From Planctomycetia bacterium (GTDB lineage: Bacteria; Planctomycetota; Phycisphaerae; Phycisphaerales; SM1A02): DNA of 8,361 bases. Below are positions 1-6,876 of the stretch, piece after piece. The DNA is taken from assembly GCA_005804005.1 (NCBI GenBank), contig SYPI01000122.1:1-8361 (forward strand), read 5' to 3'. The notes below the pieces were generated by a model, which was not told the DNA's origin, searched no databases, and saw only the letters and a program-made list of their open reading frames with translations. The stretch's first letter is position 1. Each line of letters opens with the position of its first letter. The position numbers were made by a program, and so were the translations under genes.

Positions 1-248
1 ATCAGGGCATTCACCGGTGGCTGCGGCAGTCGGCAGAGTTGCTCGTACAGCCCGAACGCTTCCTCGTCCTCGCCATGCAGGTCGAGCAGGTACGCCAGGC
101 GGAACACCTGATCCGGCGTTCCGTCAAGCTCAACCGCCTGCCGGTAGGCACTGATTGCCTCCGGAGTGCGGCCTTCGGCTTCATGCTGGGCGCCGAGTTC
201 GAATTGGGTGCGGGCGTTGGCGGTGTCGCGGGCGGTATCAGTCGGCAT
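1..248 (-). CDS. TPR-repeat protein, N-terminal part (cut by window edge)
   Basis: This is the first 82 codons of a gene that continues beyond the left edge. The protein begins MPTDTARDTANARTQFELGA and shows helical tetratricopeptide-like repeats. The first spans about residues 12-45, with the pattern FELG...EGRTPEAISAYRQAVELD. The second spans about 46-78, with RLAYLL...GEDEEAFGLYEQL. A third starts at the edge (PPVNAL). TPR repeats normally mediate protein-protein contacts, so no enzyme activity is implied. The ATG at 248-246 lies inside the end of the MATE gene, an 11-nt overlap in another frame that suggests coupled translation. An AGGAG lies 13 nt upstream, which is rather far. The second repeat resembles, from memory, planctomycete TPR proteins that also carry an RNA-polymerase alpha C-terminal-like domain. 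That part would lie outside the window and is unproven. Confidence 0.75.
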   Translation of the reverse strand, partial: MPTDTARDTANARTQFELGAQHEAEGRTPEAISAYRQAVELDGTPDQVFRLAYLLDLHGEDEEAFGLYEQLCRLPQPPVNAL

Positions 249-1830
249 GCCTATTCTGCTGCTCCTGGGCTTTGGGCGAAGGGGCAACTGTAGCACATTG
301 GACTGCGTCGGCGATGTCCTCAATGGACCCGGCGCCAGACAGTTCCGGGGCACCGCCGGTGATGGGTGCCACCAGCGCTGCGGCATCATCGGGCCGACTC
401 GGATCAACCAGCCGCATGGTCCGCCACGGCCCCTTTTCAAAGCGCCATGCCATGGCCGCTCCCAAGGCGGCGATGTACCCCGCCGAGGCGATCCACGGCC
501 CCAACGACTCAAGGCCCGGTGTCCAGACCACGAATCCCCAACCCAATCCGACAATCAGCACCCACGAAAGCACAATGGTGACCACGCCGGGCCAGAGCGT
601 GTCTCCGGCACCGCGCAGCGCCCCGGAGTAAACGATGCCCACCGCATCGAAGGCCTGGAAGACCGCCGCCGCCAGCATGATGCGGCTGCCGATGCGCACG
701 ATCTCGGCGCTGGTGGCTGGGTCGGTGTGGGCCCCCTCGGCGAAGAGACTCACCAATGGGGCGCTGAATGTCCACATCATGATGCCGCAGAGCGCCATGT
801 AAATGACTGAGATCAAGAGCGCAGTGTGGGCTCGGGCCACGGCGGTGTTGGGATTGCCGGCCCCGATGTAACGGCCCACTAGCGAGGTGGTGGCCACGCT
901 GAATCCGACCGCTGGCATGAACGACAGATGCATGTAGCGCAGCACCGCCCAGCCTGCGGTGAGGTGCAGTTCGCCGAATCTGCCAACCAGCACACTCATG
1001 AAGATCGCCCAGCAGAAAATCTCGTTGCCGAATTGAATGCCCGCTGGCCAGCCGGTGCGCACCAAGTCGCGCAGGGCGCTCCACTGCGGCCGCCAGGCGC
1101 GGCGCGTGCCCAGTTCGCGATCCATGCGCCGCGAGAGAAAGACTGTGAGGGGGATGCTCACCTCGACGGATGTTCCCAACACGGTGGCGATGGCTGCACC
1201 AGTCACCCCAAGGGCGGGCGTGCCGGGAATCCCGCGCAGTCCTAGCGCCGGCAGGCCAGCCTCACCATAGATGAGGATGAAGTTGGTGAGAATGTTCACT
1301 AGGTTCCCGGCGATAGCGGCAATGGTGATCACCTTCGGGCGGTGCAAGCCGAAGAAGAAGTGGCTCATGGCCTTTCCCGACAGCGAGATGATGCCGCCGA
1401 AGACCAGCACCTGCGCGTAGGAACTCTCCATCGCCGCCAGTTCTGGTGAGTGCCCCAGACTGCTGAAGAGCCGGGGCAGCGACAGCCCGTATGGCACCAG
1501 AATGAAGAGCCAAGTGATCCCGGAGAACCACAGACCGGCCCAGCCATATCGCGCCGCAGCATGCAGCCGCCCGGCGCCGAGATTCTGCGCGACATAACTG
1601 TTCACCACGGTGAGCCCGCCAAACAGGAATGCCAGCGGAACAAACGACCAGATGCCGCCATTGCCCTGAGCGGCCACCTGTAGCGGGCCGACTTGCGCCA
1701 ACATCACGCTGCCGACGAACTGCATCAGCGTGTACGAGGTCATGGTGAGGACCGTTGGCCACGCCAACGCCCACACTTCCCGTAGCGGACTTTGATCTCC
1801 CGACGGCGCTGGAGTTGGCGGTGCCGCCAT
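238..1830 (-). CDS. MATE family efflux transporter (NorM-like)
   Basis: The 530-residue protein is a polytopic inner-membrane transporter of the multidrug and toxic compound extrusion family. These export organic cations, drugs or metabolites in exchange for Na+ or H+. It shows two homologous halves rich in hydrophobic segments. In the first half, TVLTMTSYTLMQFVGSVMLA opens the fold near residue 26, followed by NSYVAQNLGAG (77-87) and LGVTGAAIATVLG (207-219). The second half has the matching TSLVGRYIGAGN (315-326) and the family-typical GALRGAGDT (403-411). Family members are usually about 450-480 residues; the excess here is an N-terminal leader of about 15 residues and a hydrophilic C-terminal tail of about 60 residues after residue 470. 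The ATG at 1830 is 9 nt after the nuoG stop, with only a weak ribosome site. Its 3' end overlaps the TPR gene. The substrate cannot be deduced. Confidence 0.93.
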   Translation of the reverse strand: MAAPPTPAPSGDQSPLREVWALAWPTVLTMTSYTLMQFVGSVMLAQVGPLQVAAQGNGGIWSFVPLAFLFGGLTVVNSYVAQNLGAGRLHAAARYGWAGLWFSGITWLFILVPYGLSLPRLFSSLGHSPELAAMESSYAQVLVFGGIISLSGKAMSHFFFGLHRPKVITIAAIAGNLVNILTNFILIYGEAGLPALGLRGIPGTPALGVTGAAIATVLGTSVEVSIPLTVFLSRRMDRELGTRRAWRPQWSALRDLVRTGWPAGIQFGNEIFCWAIFMSVLVGRFGELHLTAGWAVLRYMHLSFMPAVGFSVATTSLVGRYIGAGNPNTAVARAHTALLISVIYMALCGIMMWTFSAPLVSLFAEGAHTDPATSAEIVRIGSRIMLAAAVFQAFDAVGIVYSGALRGAGDTLWPGVVTIVLSWVLIVGLGWGFVVWTPGLESLGPWIASAGYIAALGAAMAWRFEKGPWRTMRLVDPSRPDDAAALVAPITGGAPELSGAGSIEDIADAVQCATVAPSPKAQEQQNRHAD

Positions 1831-1839
1831 GCTGCCCGG

Positions 1840-3513
1840 CTAGATCTCTACGAACTGCATGTCCGAGGTGGCCCGACGCGCCGCATCGATCGGCTGGCAA
1901 AGGGTGGCGAACTTCTCCATCGCGGCGGTCGCCCCCATTTCTGCGCGGATTGAAGCCACATCGAAGTGATCGCCCTTCACCCCGCGCCGGATGGCATCGA
2001 GGTCGATCGCTACCTGGCCTTCGCTGCGAGCCGCCCCCACCGGCTCGATGGCCCGGCAGAATCCCTGCAAGTGCCCACGGGCGCTCTCGAATGATCCGTC
2101 CTTCTCCAGCCAAGTGGCGGCGGGCATCACCACTTCCGCGCTGGAGCAAAGCGGCCCGCGAAGCGTGTCCAGGAGCAGCAACGGGTGGCCATTCACCGCC
2201 GCGATCAACTCCGGAGTCTGCCACGCACCGGGATAGTTGCCGGTCAGGATCACGGCGGCACCGGCGCGCTTGGCCAATGCCGCGCGCAGCGCCGACCAGT
2301 CGTGAACCGTCGCGCCGCTGCTGCGGCCGGGGAAGGATGCCGCCACCGCTTCGAGAGTTCGGCGCACCCCGCGGGCGTTGGGTGCCTTCTCAGCGCTGAT
2401 GGTGAATGTGCCCACGGTTCTATCGCTGCCGCTGACGGGCACCGGCCCAATGCCCAGGATGGCGTCGGGGTCGTAGGCCAGCGCCGTGTGCGCCAGCAGG
2501 AATGCATCTTCGCAGGAGAGCATCGGGCTGACTGCTAGTGCCACGCCCGTGCGGGAAGCCACCGCGCCGCGCAACAGCGCATCGGCCCGGGAGAGTGCGG
2601 CATTCCAGGCTCCGGCGGGGTCAGCGCCATCAACTGCCGCGCCGCGCATCGTCGGCAGCGTGAGCCGCTCATCACTGTGAATGAACTTCCAGCCGTAGCG
2701 CACCTCGTCGGTCATCCACCACTGGTTGATCGCGGCGTTCTCACGCGGCTTCAATCGCCAGACTCGCCCCTCGTTCTGCTCAACCCAGATGTTGTCGCCG
2801 CTGGCAGTGATGCCATCAATCGACGGCACCCGCTTCAGGAACCACACCCGCTGCTTGAATAGGAAGTCCTTGTCCAAGAGGGCCCCGACCGGGCAGAGAT
2901 CAACCACATTGCCGCTCATCCCGGCCGCCTCAAGCGCCTGCCCGGGGAAAACATCGATCGACTCAGTGCCACCGCGGCCGCTGACCATCAGTTCGTTGGT
3001 CCCAGTCACCTCGCGAGTGAAGCGCACACAACGGGTGCACATGATGCAGCGATCGCTGTAGAGCAGGACGTGCTCGCCAACGTCCTTCTTGGGCTGCTTG
3101 ATCTTCTGTTCCTGAAAGCGACTCTGGGCATTGCCGTGCTGGTAGCTGTAGTCCTGCAGGGTGCACTCGCCGGCCTGATCGCAAACCGGGCAATCCACCG
3201 GATGATTGATCAGCAGGAACTCCATCACCTGCTTCTGGTTCTCGCGGGCTGGCTCCGACACAGTTGAAACCACCATGCCGTCAACTGCAGCGGTGTGGCA
3301 GGTGGGCATCAACTTGGGGATGCGTTCGAGCTTGCCGGTCTTGGGATTGAGTTGGGACACCTCAGCCAGGCAGATGCGGCAGTTGGCCGGGATGCTCAGC
3401 CCGGGGTGGAAGCAGTAGCGCGGAATCTCGACACCATGAGCGTCGGCGGCCTGAATGATTGTCTGGCCCTTGCTGAATTCGCAGGCCGTTCCGTTGATCG
3501 TGATCTGCGGCAT
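1840..3513 (-). CDS. nuoG: NADH-quinone oxidoreductase subunit G (complex I, NuoG), short form
   Basis: This subunit of the complex I peripheral arm carries iron-sulfur clusters that pass electrons from the NADH site toward quinone. Three cluster-binding regions are visible. The N-terminal 2Fe-2S domain has C34, C45, C48 and C72. The His-Cys 4Fe-4S motif has H104, C108, C111 and C117 (HPVDCPVCDQAGEC). A further 4Fe-4S site has C156, C159, C162 and C207 (RCIMCTRC and DLCPVGA). A molybdopterin-oxidoreductase-like fold follows, recognisable around residues 236-280 and near the end by VVMPAATWLEKDGSFESARG. At 557 residues it is shorter than most NuoG (about 670-910). The extra N7 cluster cysteines (CxxCxxxC type) seen in E. 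coli and Thermus are absent after residue 207. The start at 3513 fits the family N-terminus, although no clear Shine-Dalgarno precedes it. No other nuo gene is in the window. Confidence 0.93.
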   Translation of the reverse strand: MPQITINGTACEFSKGQTIIQAADAHGVEIPRYCFHPGLSIPANCRICLAEVSQLNPKTGKLERIPKLMPTCHTAAVDGMVVSTVSEPARENQKQVMEFLLINHPVDCPVCDQAGECTLQDYSYQHGNAQSRFQEQKIKQPKKDVGEHVLLYSDRCIMCTRCVRFTREVTGTNELMVSGRGGTESIDVFPGQALEAAGMSGNVVDLCPVGALLDKDFLFKQRVWFLKRVPSIDGITASGDNIWVEQNEGRVWRLKPRENAAINQWWMTDEVRYGWKFIHSDERLTLPTMRGAAVDGADPAGAWNAALSRADALLRGAVASRTGVALAVSPMLSCEDAFLLAHTALAYDPDAILGIGPVPVSGSDRTVGTFTISAEKAPNARGVRRTLEAVAASFPGRSSGATVHDWSALRAALAKRAGAAVILTGNYPGAWQTPELIAAVNGHPLLLLDTLRGPLCSSAEVVMPAATWLEKDGSFESARGHLQGFCRAIEPVGAARSEGQVAIDLDAIRRGVKGDHFDVASIRAEMGATAAMEKFATLCQPIDAARRATSDMQFVEI

Positions 3514-3545
3514 AGCTGGGGTTTCGAAGTGTAGCGGTCGGCGAC

Positions 3546-4154
3546 TCAGGGCCCCCGGGTGCGCATTTGCAGGACGATCCGCCCGGGGAGGAGCTCGATG
3601 TCGACCAGTTCCACCGTACGGCCGTCGACCAGTTTCAACTGCATGAGTCGGCGCAGTTCCGGCTGCAGGGAGTGCAGCGCGCCCGACCCCAGACTGGCTG
3701 GAACCCGCAGCGAGCCGATGCTGGCCTGTGCTAGGCCAAGCTCCAGCCCGCCAGTTTCCACGCCGGGCTGCAACGAGGCGCCCATGATCCAGCCCCCCTG
3801 ATCGGCGGCGACCAGCAGCCGACCCGCGCGGGCGTCCAGTCGCCAGCGGGCCAGTTCACTCAGCGAAGCCAGTTCCGGGTCGAAGTCCGCCCAGCGCACC
3901 GCGCGGCAGGCCAGCCAGCGGTTGAGGTCTTCCGCCTCGATCTCTATCGCCCACGGTTGGTCGTTCTCGCGGAGGCGGTGAAGCGCGGCAGTGAAATGAG
4001 TCTCCAGTTGGCCAGCCCGCTGGTCGTCGGCTGGGCCATACCCCGAAGCGCCCTTCCACCATTGGGGCGTTGAGGCGGCCAGCCAGTCCGCCAGAGCCAC
4101 CGCCATCACCAACAGCGCTACGCAGATGCGGGCGGGCTTGAGGCACCGCGCCAC
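3546..4154 (-). CDS. Hypothetical protein with an N-terminal membrane anchor
   Basis: I do not recognise this 202-residue protein. After a short basic start (MARCLKPAR) there is one hydrophobic segment at about residues 10-28, either a signal anchor or an uncleaved signal peptide, so the rest probably sits outside the cytoplasmic membrane. The remainder has no cysteine cluster or obvious catalytic motif. It alternates helical stretches (THFTAALHRLREND, EDLNRWLACRAVRWADF) with beta-prone strands toward the end (RLLVAADQGGWIMGASLQPG, VELVDIELLPGRIVLQMR). This layout faintly recalls small anchored lipid-binding-like domains such as DUF2140, but that is a guess. The start is GTG at 4154. It is supported by GAGGAG at 4169-4164 with 9-nt spacing, lying across the end of the preceding ketosynthase gene, whose stop is 6 nt away. 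The two are therefore very probably cotranscribed and coupled. Confidence 0.82.
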   Translation of the reverse strand: MARCLKPARICVALLVMAVALADWLAASTPQWWKGASGYGPADDQRAGQLETHFTAALHRLRENDQPWAIEIEAEDLNRWLACRAVRWADFDPELASLSELARWRLDARAGRLLVAADQGGWIMGASLQPGVETGGLELGLAQASIGSLRVPASLGSGALHSLQPELRRLMQLKLVDGRTVELVDIELLPGRIVLQMRTRGP

Positions 4155-4160
4155 GATCGG

Positions 4161-5480
4161 TTACTCCTCGAAGCGCCGCACGACTACGGCGTCATTCTGG
4201 CCGCCGAACCCGAACGAGTTGCTGAGGCAGATGTCCACCTTCCCCGCCCGCGAGGCATTGGGCACATAGTCCAAATCAAGCGTCGGATCGGGATTGCGCA
4301 GGTTCATGGTCGGCAGCAGGACGCTGTTCTGCATGGAGAGAACGCAGGAAATGAACTCCACCGCGCCGGCGGCGGCGATGAGGTGGCCCATCATGCTCTT
4401 GAGGCTGGACATCGCCAGACGCCGGGCCTGATCGCCAAACACTCGCTTCACCGCCAGCGTTTCAATGGAGTCGTTTTCCGTGGTCCCGGTGCCGTGGGCG
4501 CTGATGTAGTCAACCGGGGCACGACCGTCGGGGCGCGCCGCGCGCGGATCAATGCCCGCCTGAGCCAGCGCCGCCGACATGGCCGCGCCGGGCCCCCGCC
4601 CTTCGGGGTGAATGTCGGTGATCCGATAGGCATCGGCGCTGGACCCGTATCCCGCAACCTCCGCCAAGATGGTGGCGCCGCGCCGTCGGGCGTGCTCCAG
4701 CGTCTCGAGGATCACCATCCCTGAGCCCTCGCCCATGACAAAGCCGTCCCGGTCGGCGGCGAAGGGTCGTGATGCCGCGCACGGATCGCCGGTGCTGGCG
4801 GATAGCGCGGTGAGCCGGTTGAATCCGGTCACGCCGAGCATGTGGATCATGGTGTGCGTGCCGCCCGCCAGCATGACATCGGTGTCGCCGCGGCGCAATT
4901 GCTCGAAGGCCTCGCCGATGGCCTGAGTGCTAGCGGCACAGGCTGTCAGGCAGTTGGACGCTGGCCCGCGAATGCCAAACTCACGCGCCAAATGAGCCAG
5001 CGGCATGTTGGGCTCCTGCTCAAGTTCCCGCAGGCCGTTCATACGCCTCAGCGCTTCGGCGATCCAGACCGCGCCGTCGCTGCGCTTCTGGCTCTCGTTC
5101 CATGAGGCGATATTGGTGGCCACATAGTTTTCGCTGTCGAGAGCGCCCTCGCCAGCGCCGAGGTACATGCCGACGCGGCGCAGATCAGACGCCGGTGATT
5201 CATGCAAGCGAGCCTGTTTCCACGCCTGCGCCGCTGCGCCCAGCGCGAACTGCGAGTTCAATCCGGCGGTGGCGTGCACGGCCGCGTCGCGCACGAACGG
5301 CGCAATCGAATAGTCCTTTACCTCGGCACAGAATGTGGTCGGGAAGGTGCGGGCATCGAAGCGGCTGGTGCGATTCATCCCCGACTCGCCCCGCACCAGC
5401 CGCGGCCAGACCGCCTCCAGCGAGTGGCCCAGCGGCGTCACCCAACCCATGCCGGTCACCACTATCCGCGGACCGCTCAT
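4161..5480 (-). CDS. Beta-ketoacyl-ACP synthase, FabF-like, catalytically intact (KS-alpha type)
   Basis: This 439-residue thiolase-fold condensing enzyme should catalyse decarboxylative Claisen condensation of malonyl-ACP with an acyl chain in the cytoplasm. The family start RIVVTGMGWVTPLG is at residues 5-18. The nucleophile C181 lies in NCLTACAAST, the first His H329 in SAHGTGTTEND, Lys K361 in SSLKSMMGH, and the second His H366 in MMGHLIAAAGAVE. The Gly-rich C-terminal loop is NSFGFGGQND (421-430). All four catalytic residues are present. It is longer than E. coli FabF (413), mainly because of a larger segment at about residues 110-165 before the active Cys. The frame is open upstream to an ATG at 5573, but 5480 is preferred: it restores the family N-terminus and has AGGAGG 5 nt upstream. 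It overlaps the degenerate partner's stop by 4 nt (ATGA). It could be an ordinary fatty-acid FabF, but the pairing suggests a specialised KS-alpha. Confidence 0.93.
   Translation of the reverse strand: MSGPRIVVTGMGWVTPLGHSLEAVWPRLVRGESGMNRTSRFDARTFPTTFCAEVKDYSIAPFVRDAAVHATAGLNSQFALGAAAQAWKQARLHESPASDLRRVGMYLGAGEGALDSENYVATNIASWNESQKRSDGAVWIAEALRRMNGLRELEQEPNMPLAHLAREFGIRGPASNCLTACAASTQAIGEAFEQLRRGDTDVMLAGGTHTMIHMLGVTGFNRLTALSASTGDPCAASRPFAADRDGFVMGEGSGMVILETLEHARRRGATILAEVAGYGSSADAYRITDIHPEGRGPGAAMSAALAQAGIDPRAARPDGRAPVDYISAHGTGTTENDSIETLAVKRVFGDQARRLAMSSLKSMMGHLIAAAGAVEFISCVLSMQNSVLLPTMNLRNPDPTLDLDYVPNASRAGKVDICLSNSFGFGGQNDAVVVRRFEE
4164..4169 (-). promoter_or_regulatory. Ribosome binding site deciding a GTG start
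   Basis: GAGGAG on the minus strand lies 9 nt before the GTG at 4154 and within the last codons of the ketosynthase gene. It fixes the start of the 202-residue membrane-anchored protein, which has no ATG nearby, and points to translation coupled with the upstream gene. Confidence 0.7.
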
Positions 5481-6808
5481 GCCGCCCTCCTGAACACCAC
5501 GGCGGTGATTTGTCCGCCGAGGCTGGTGGTGACCACCAGCACACTCGAAAGCGGCATCGACCGCGCCGCGCACGGACTGGCATCGACTCCCGGCAAATCG
5601 CCACCGGCCCGACGGGCTGGCAGCATTTGGCGATCCAGGCAGAGCACCGCGGTAGTGGCGGCCAGCGCCCCGGCTCCAGCGGCGCAGTTGCCCACGGCGG
5701 GAATGATCGTCACCAGCGGAATGTTTGATAGCCGAGCGCCGAACACTTGGCGCAGCCCAGCCACTTCAGCGGCATCGGAAGTGGAAGTCCCGCTGCCCAG
5801 AGGAACGATCGCGCTGATTTCCCCCGGCTTCATGCCCGCATCGTTGAGTGCCCCATTGATGACCGCCGCAACATCATCACCAGCGCCCGACAGGTCCTGA
5901 CCGAGAGTGTCGGCGCCGCACTGTCCAGCGGCGAACCCGGCGAACTCGGCCAGAATGCGCCCCCCCCGCCGTCGAGCGCACTCGAGTTCCTCCAGCACCA
6001 GCAACCCGCCGCCTTCACCCAGCACTGTGCCACAGGAGCTGGTTGAAAAAGGTTTCAGCAGACCCAAAGCATCTTCGCCCGCGCCCGGCGTGACGGTTCG
6101 CCCAGCGAAATGCTGGCGCAGCATGCCCATCGGATTGATCTTGCTCTCGGCACCACCGGAGAGACAGGCATCGGCCGCGCCCCGCTCGATAACGCGGCGC
6201 GACTCGCCCAGCGACAGTCCGCTGGACGCCTCGGCGCAGGTGATGGTGTTCGACGGTCCCTCGCAGCCATGGATGATGGTGACATGGCAGGCCAGCATGT
6301 TTGGCAGATACTTCAGCAGCCACAGTGGCGTGAGGTTTTGCATCCCAGCCTGACCCCAAGCGCCGATGTCGAAGGTCCCGTCGGGCCGTCGACAGGTCAC
6401 CAGTGCCCCCGAGAGTTCATCGGTGTCAGCGGCGATCAGCCCGGCACCAATGTGGCAACCAACCCGGCCAGCTGGAATCGTGGGCGGCTGGCCCTCAGCC
6501 GTGCCTCGCGTGGTGAGTCCCGCATCTGCTACGGCAGCGTGGGCCGCCGCCACGGCAATCTCGATATCGCGGGCCATGACCTTGGTTGCCTTGCGATAAC
6601 TCTTGGGAACCAACTTGAGCACATCCAGCGCGTCGGCGGGGACGCTGGCCGCCAGCGGGCAGGGAAACGCGTGGGCATCGAATCGGGCAATCGGCGCGAT
6701 TGCGGTGCCACCGCTGGCCAGCCCGTTCCACAACGCCTCCGCTCCAACTCCGAAGCCGCAGACCGGCCCGACCCCGGTAACTACGACACTGCGGCGGCTG
6801 GAATGCAT
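5477..6808 (-). CDS. Degenerate ketosynthase-fold protein (KS-beta / chain-length-factor-like)
   Basis: The 443-residue protein has the whole ketosynthase fold: SVVVTGVGPVCGFG at the N-terminus, GPSNTITCAEASSG around the nucleophile region, LGEGGGLLVLEELECARRRG in the middle, and SLGGQITAVV at the end. The catalytic residues of its neighbour are all replaced. Gap-free alignment around each motif puts E193 at the active Cys, L337 at the first His (IVPLGSGTSTSD), I369 at the Lys and N374 at the second His (AVGNCAAGAG). It should therefore not condense by itself. By analogy with KS-beta/CLF subunits, which carry Gln at the Cys position, it probably dimerises with the KS-alpha encoded next and shapes the acyl pocket or chain length. 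It holds 14 cysteines; C191 is two residues before the active-site position and is not the nucleophile in this alignment. ATG 6808 is preceded by a weak AGGA at 11-nt spacing. Partner identity and role are inferred. Confidence 0.88.
   Translation of the reverse strand: MHSSRRSVVVTGVGPVCGFGVGAEALWNGLASGGTAIAPIARFDAHAFPCPLAASVPADALDVLKLVPKSYRKATKVMARDIEIAVAAAHAAVADAGLTTRGTAEGQPPTIPAGRVGCHIGAGLIAADTDELSGALVTCRRPDGTFDIGAWGQAGMQNLTPLWLLKYLPNMLACHVTIIHGCEGPSNTITCAEASSGLSLGESRRVIERGAADACLSGGAESKINPMGMLRQHFAGRTVTPGAGEDALGLLKPFSTSSCGTVLGEGGGLLVLEELECARRRGGRILAEFAGFAAGQCGADTLGQDLSGAGDDVAAVINGALNDAGMKPGEISAIVPLGSGTSTSDAAEVAGLRQVFGARLSNIPLVTIIPAVGNCAAGAGALAATTAVLCLDRQMLPARRAGGDLPGVDASPCAARSMPLSSVLVVTTSLGGQITAVVFRRAA
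5486..5491 (-). promoter_or_regulatory. Strong ribosome binding site for the catalytic ketosynthase
   Basis: AGGAGG on the minus strand sits 5 nt before the ATG at 5480, inside the last codons of the upstream partner gene. It decides the start in favour of 5480 over the upstream ATG at 5573, which would add 31 residues unlike the family N-terminus. Together with the ATGA overlap it suggests near-equal, coupled synthesis of the two proteins. Confidence 0.8.
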
Positions 6809-6876
6809 CGAAGGGGCGATCCTACAGGCTCGGAGTGGCGGACCGACGCAGCGGGCAGGTGTCCGGCAAAGTGGGC

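Noticed and set aside
166..810. Open frame on the plus strand, 214 residues
   Set aside because: It is antisense to the MATE gene, rich in Arg/His/Gly/Pro as expected of a high-GC shadow frame, and has no family motif.
1262..2224. Minus-strand open frame of 320 residues across the nuoG/MATE junction
   Set aside because: It lies in another frame of two clear genes and has the Arg/Gly/His-rich composition of a shadow, with no motif.
5481..5573. Upstream ATG at 5573 as start of the catalytic ketosynthase
   Set aside because: It would add 31 residues unlike any KAS N-terminus and overlap the partner by 97 nt; the ATG at 5480 has an AGGAGG at proper spacing.
5202..5900. Plus-strand open frame of 232 residues opposite the ketosynthase pair
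   Set aside because: It is antisense to two well-supported genes, has low-complexity composition and no recognisable domain.
6809..6876. Possible promoter or terminator in the 68-nt gap before the ketosynthase pair
   Set aside because: A TAGGAT resembles a -10 box, but no fitting -35 box lies 16-18 nt upstream, and no stem with a T run is visible.
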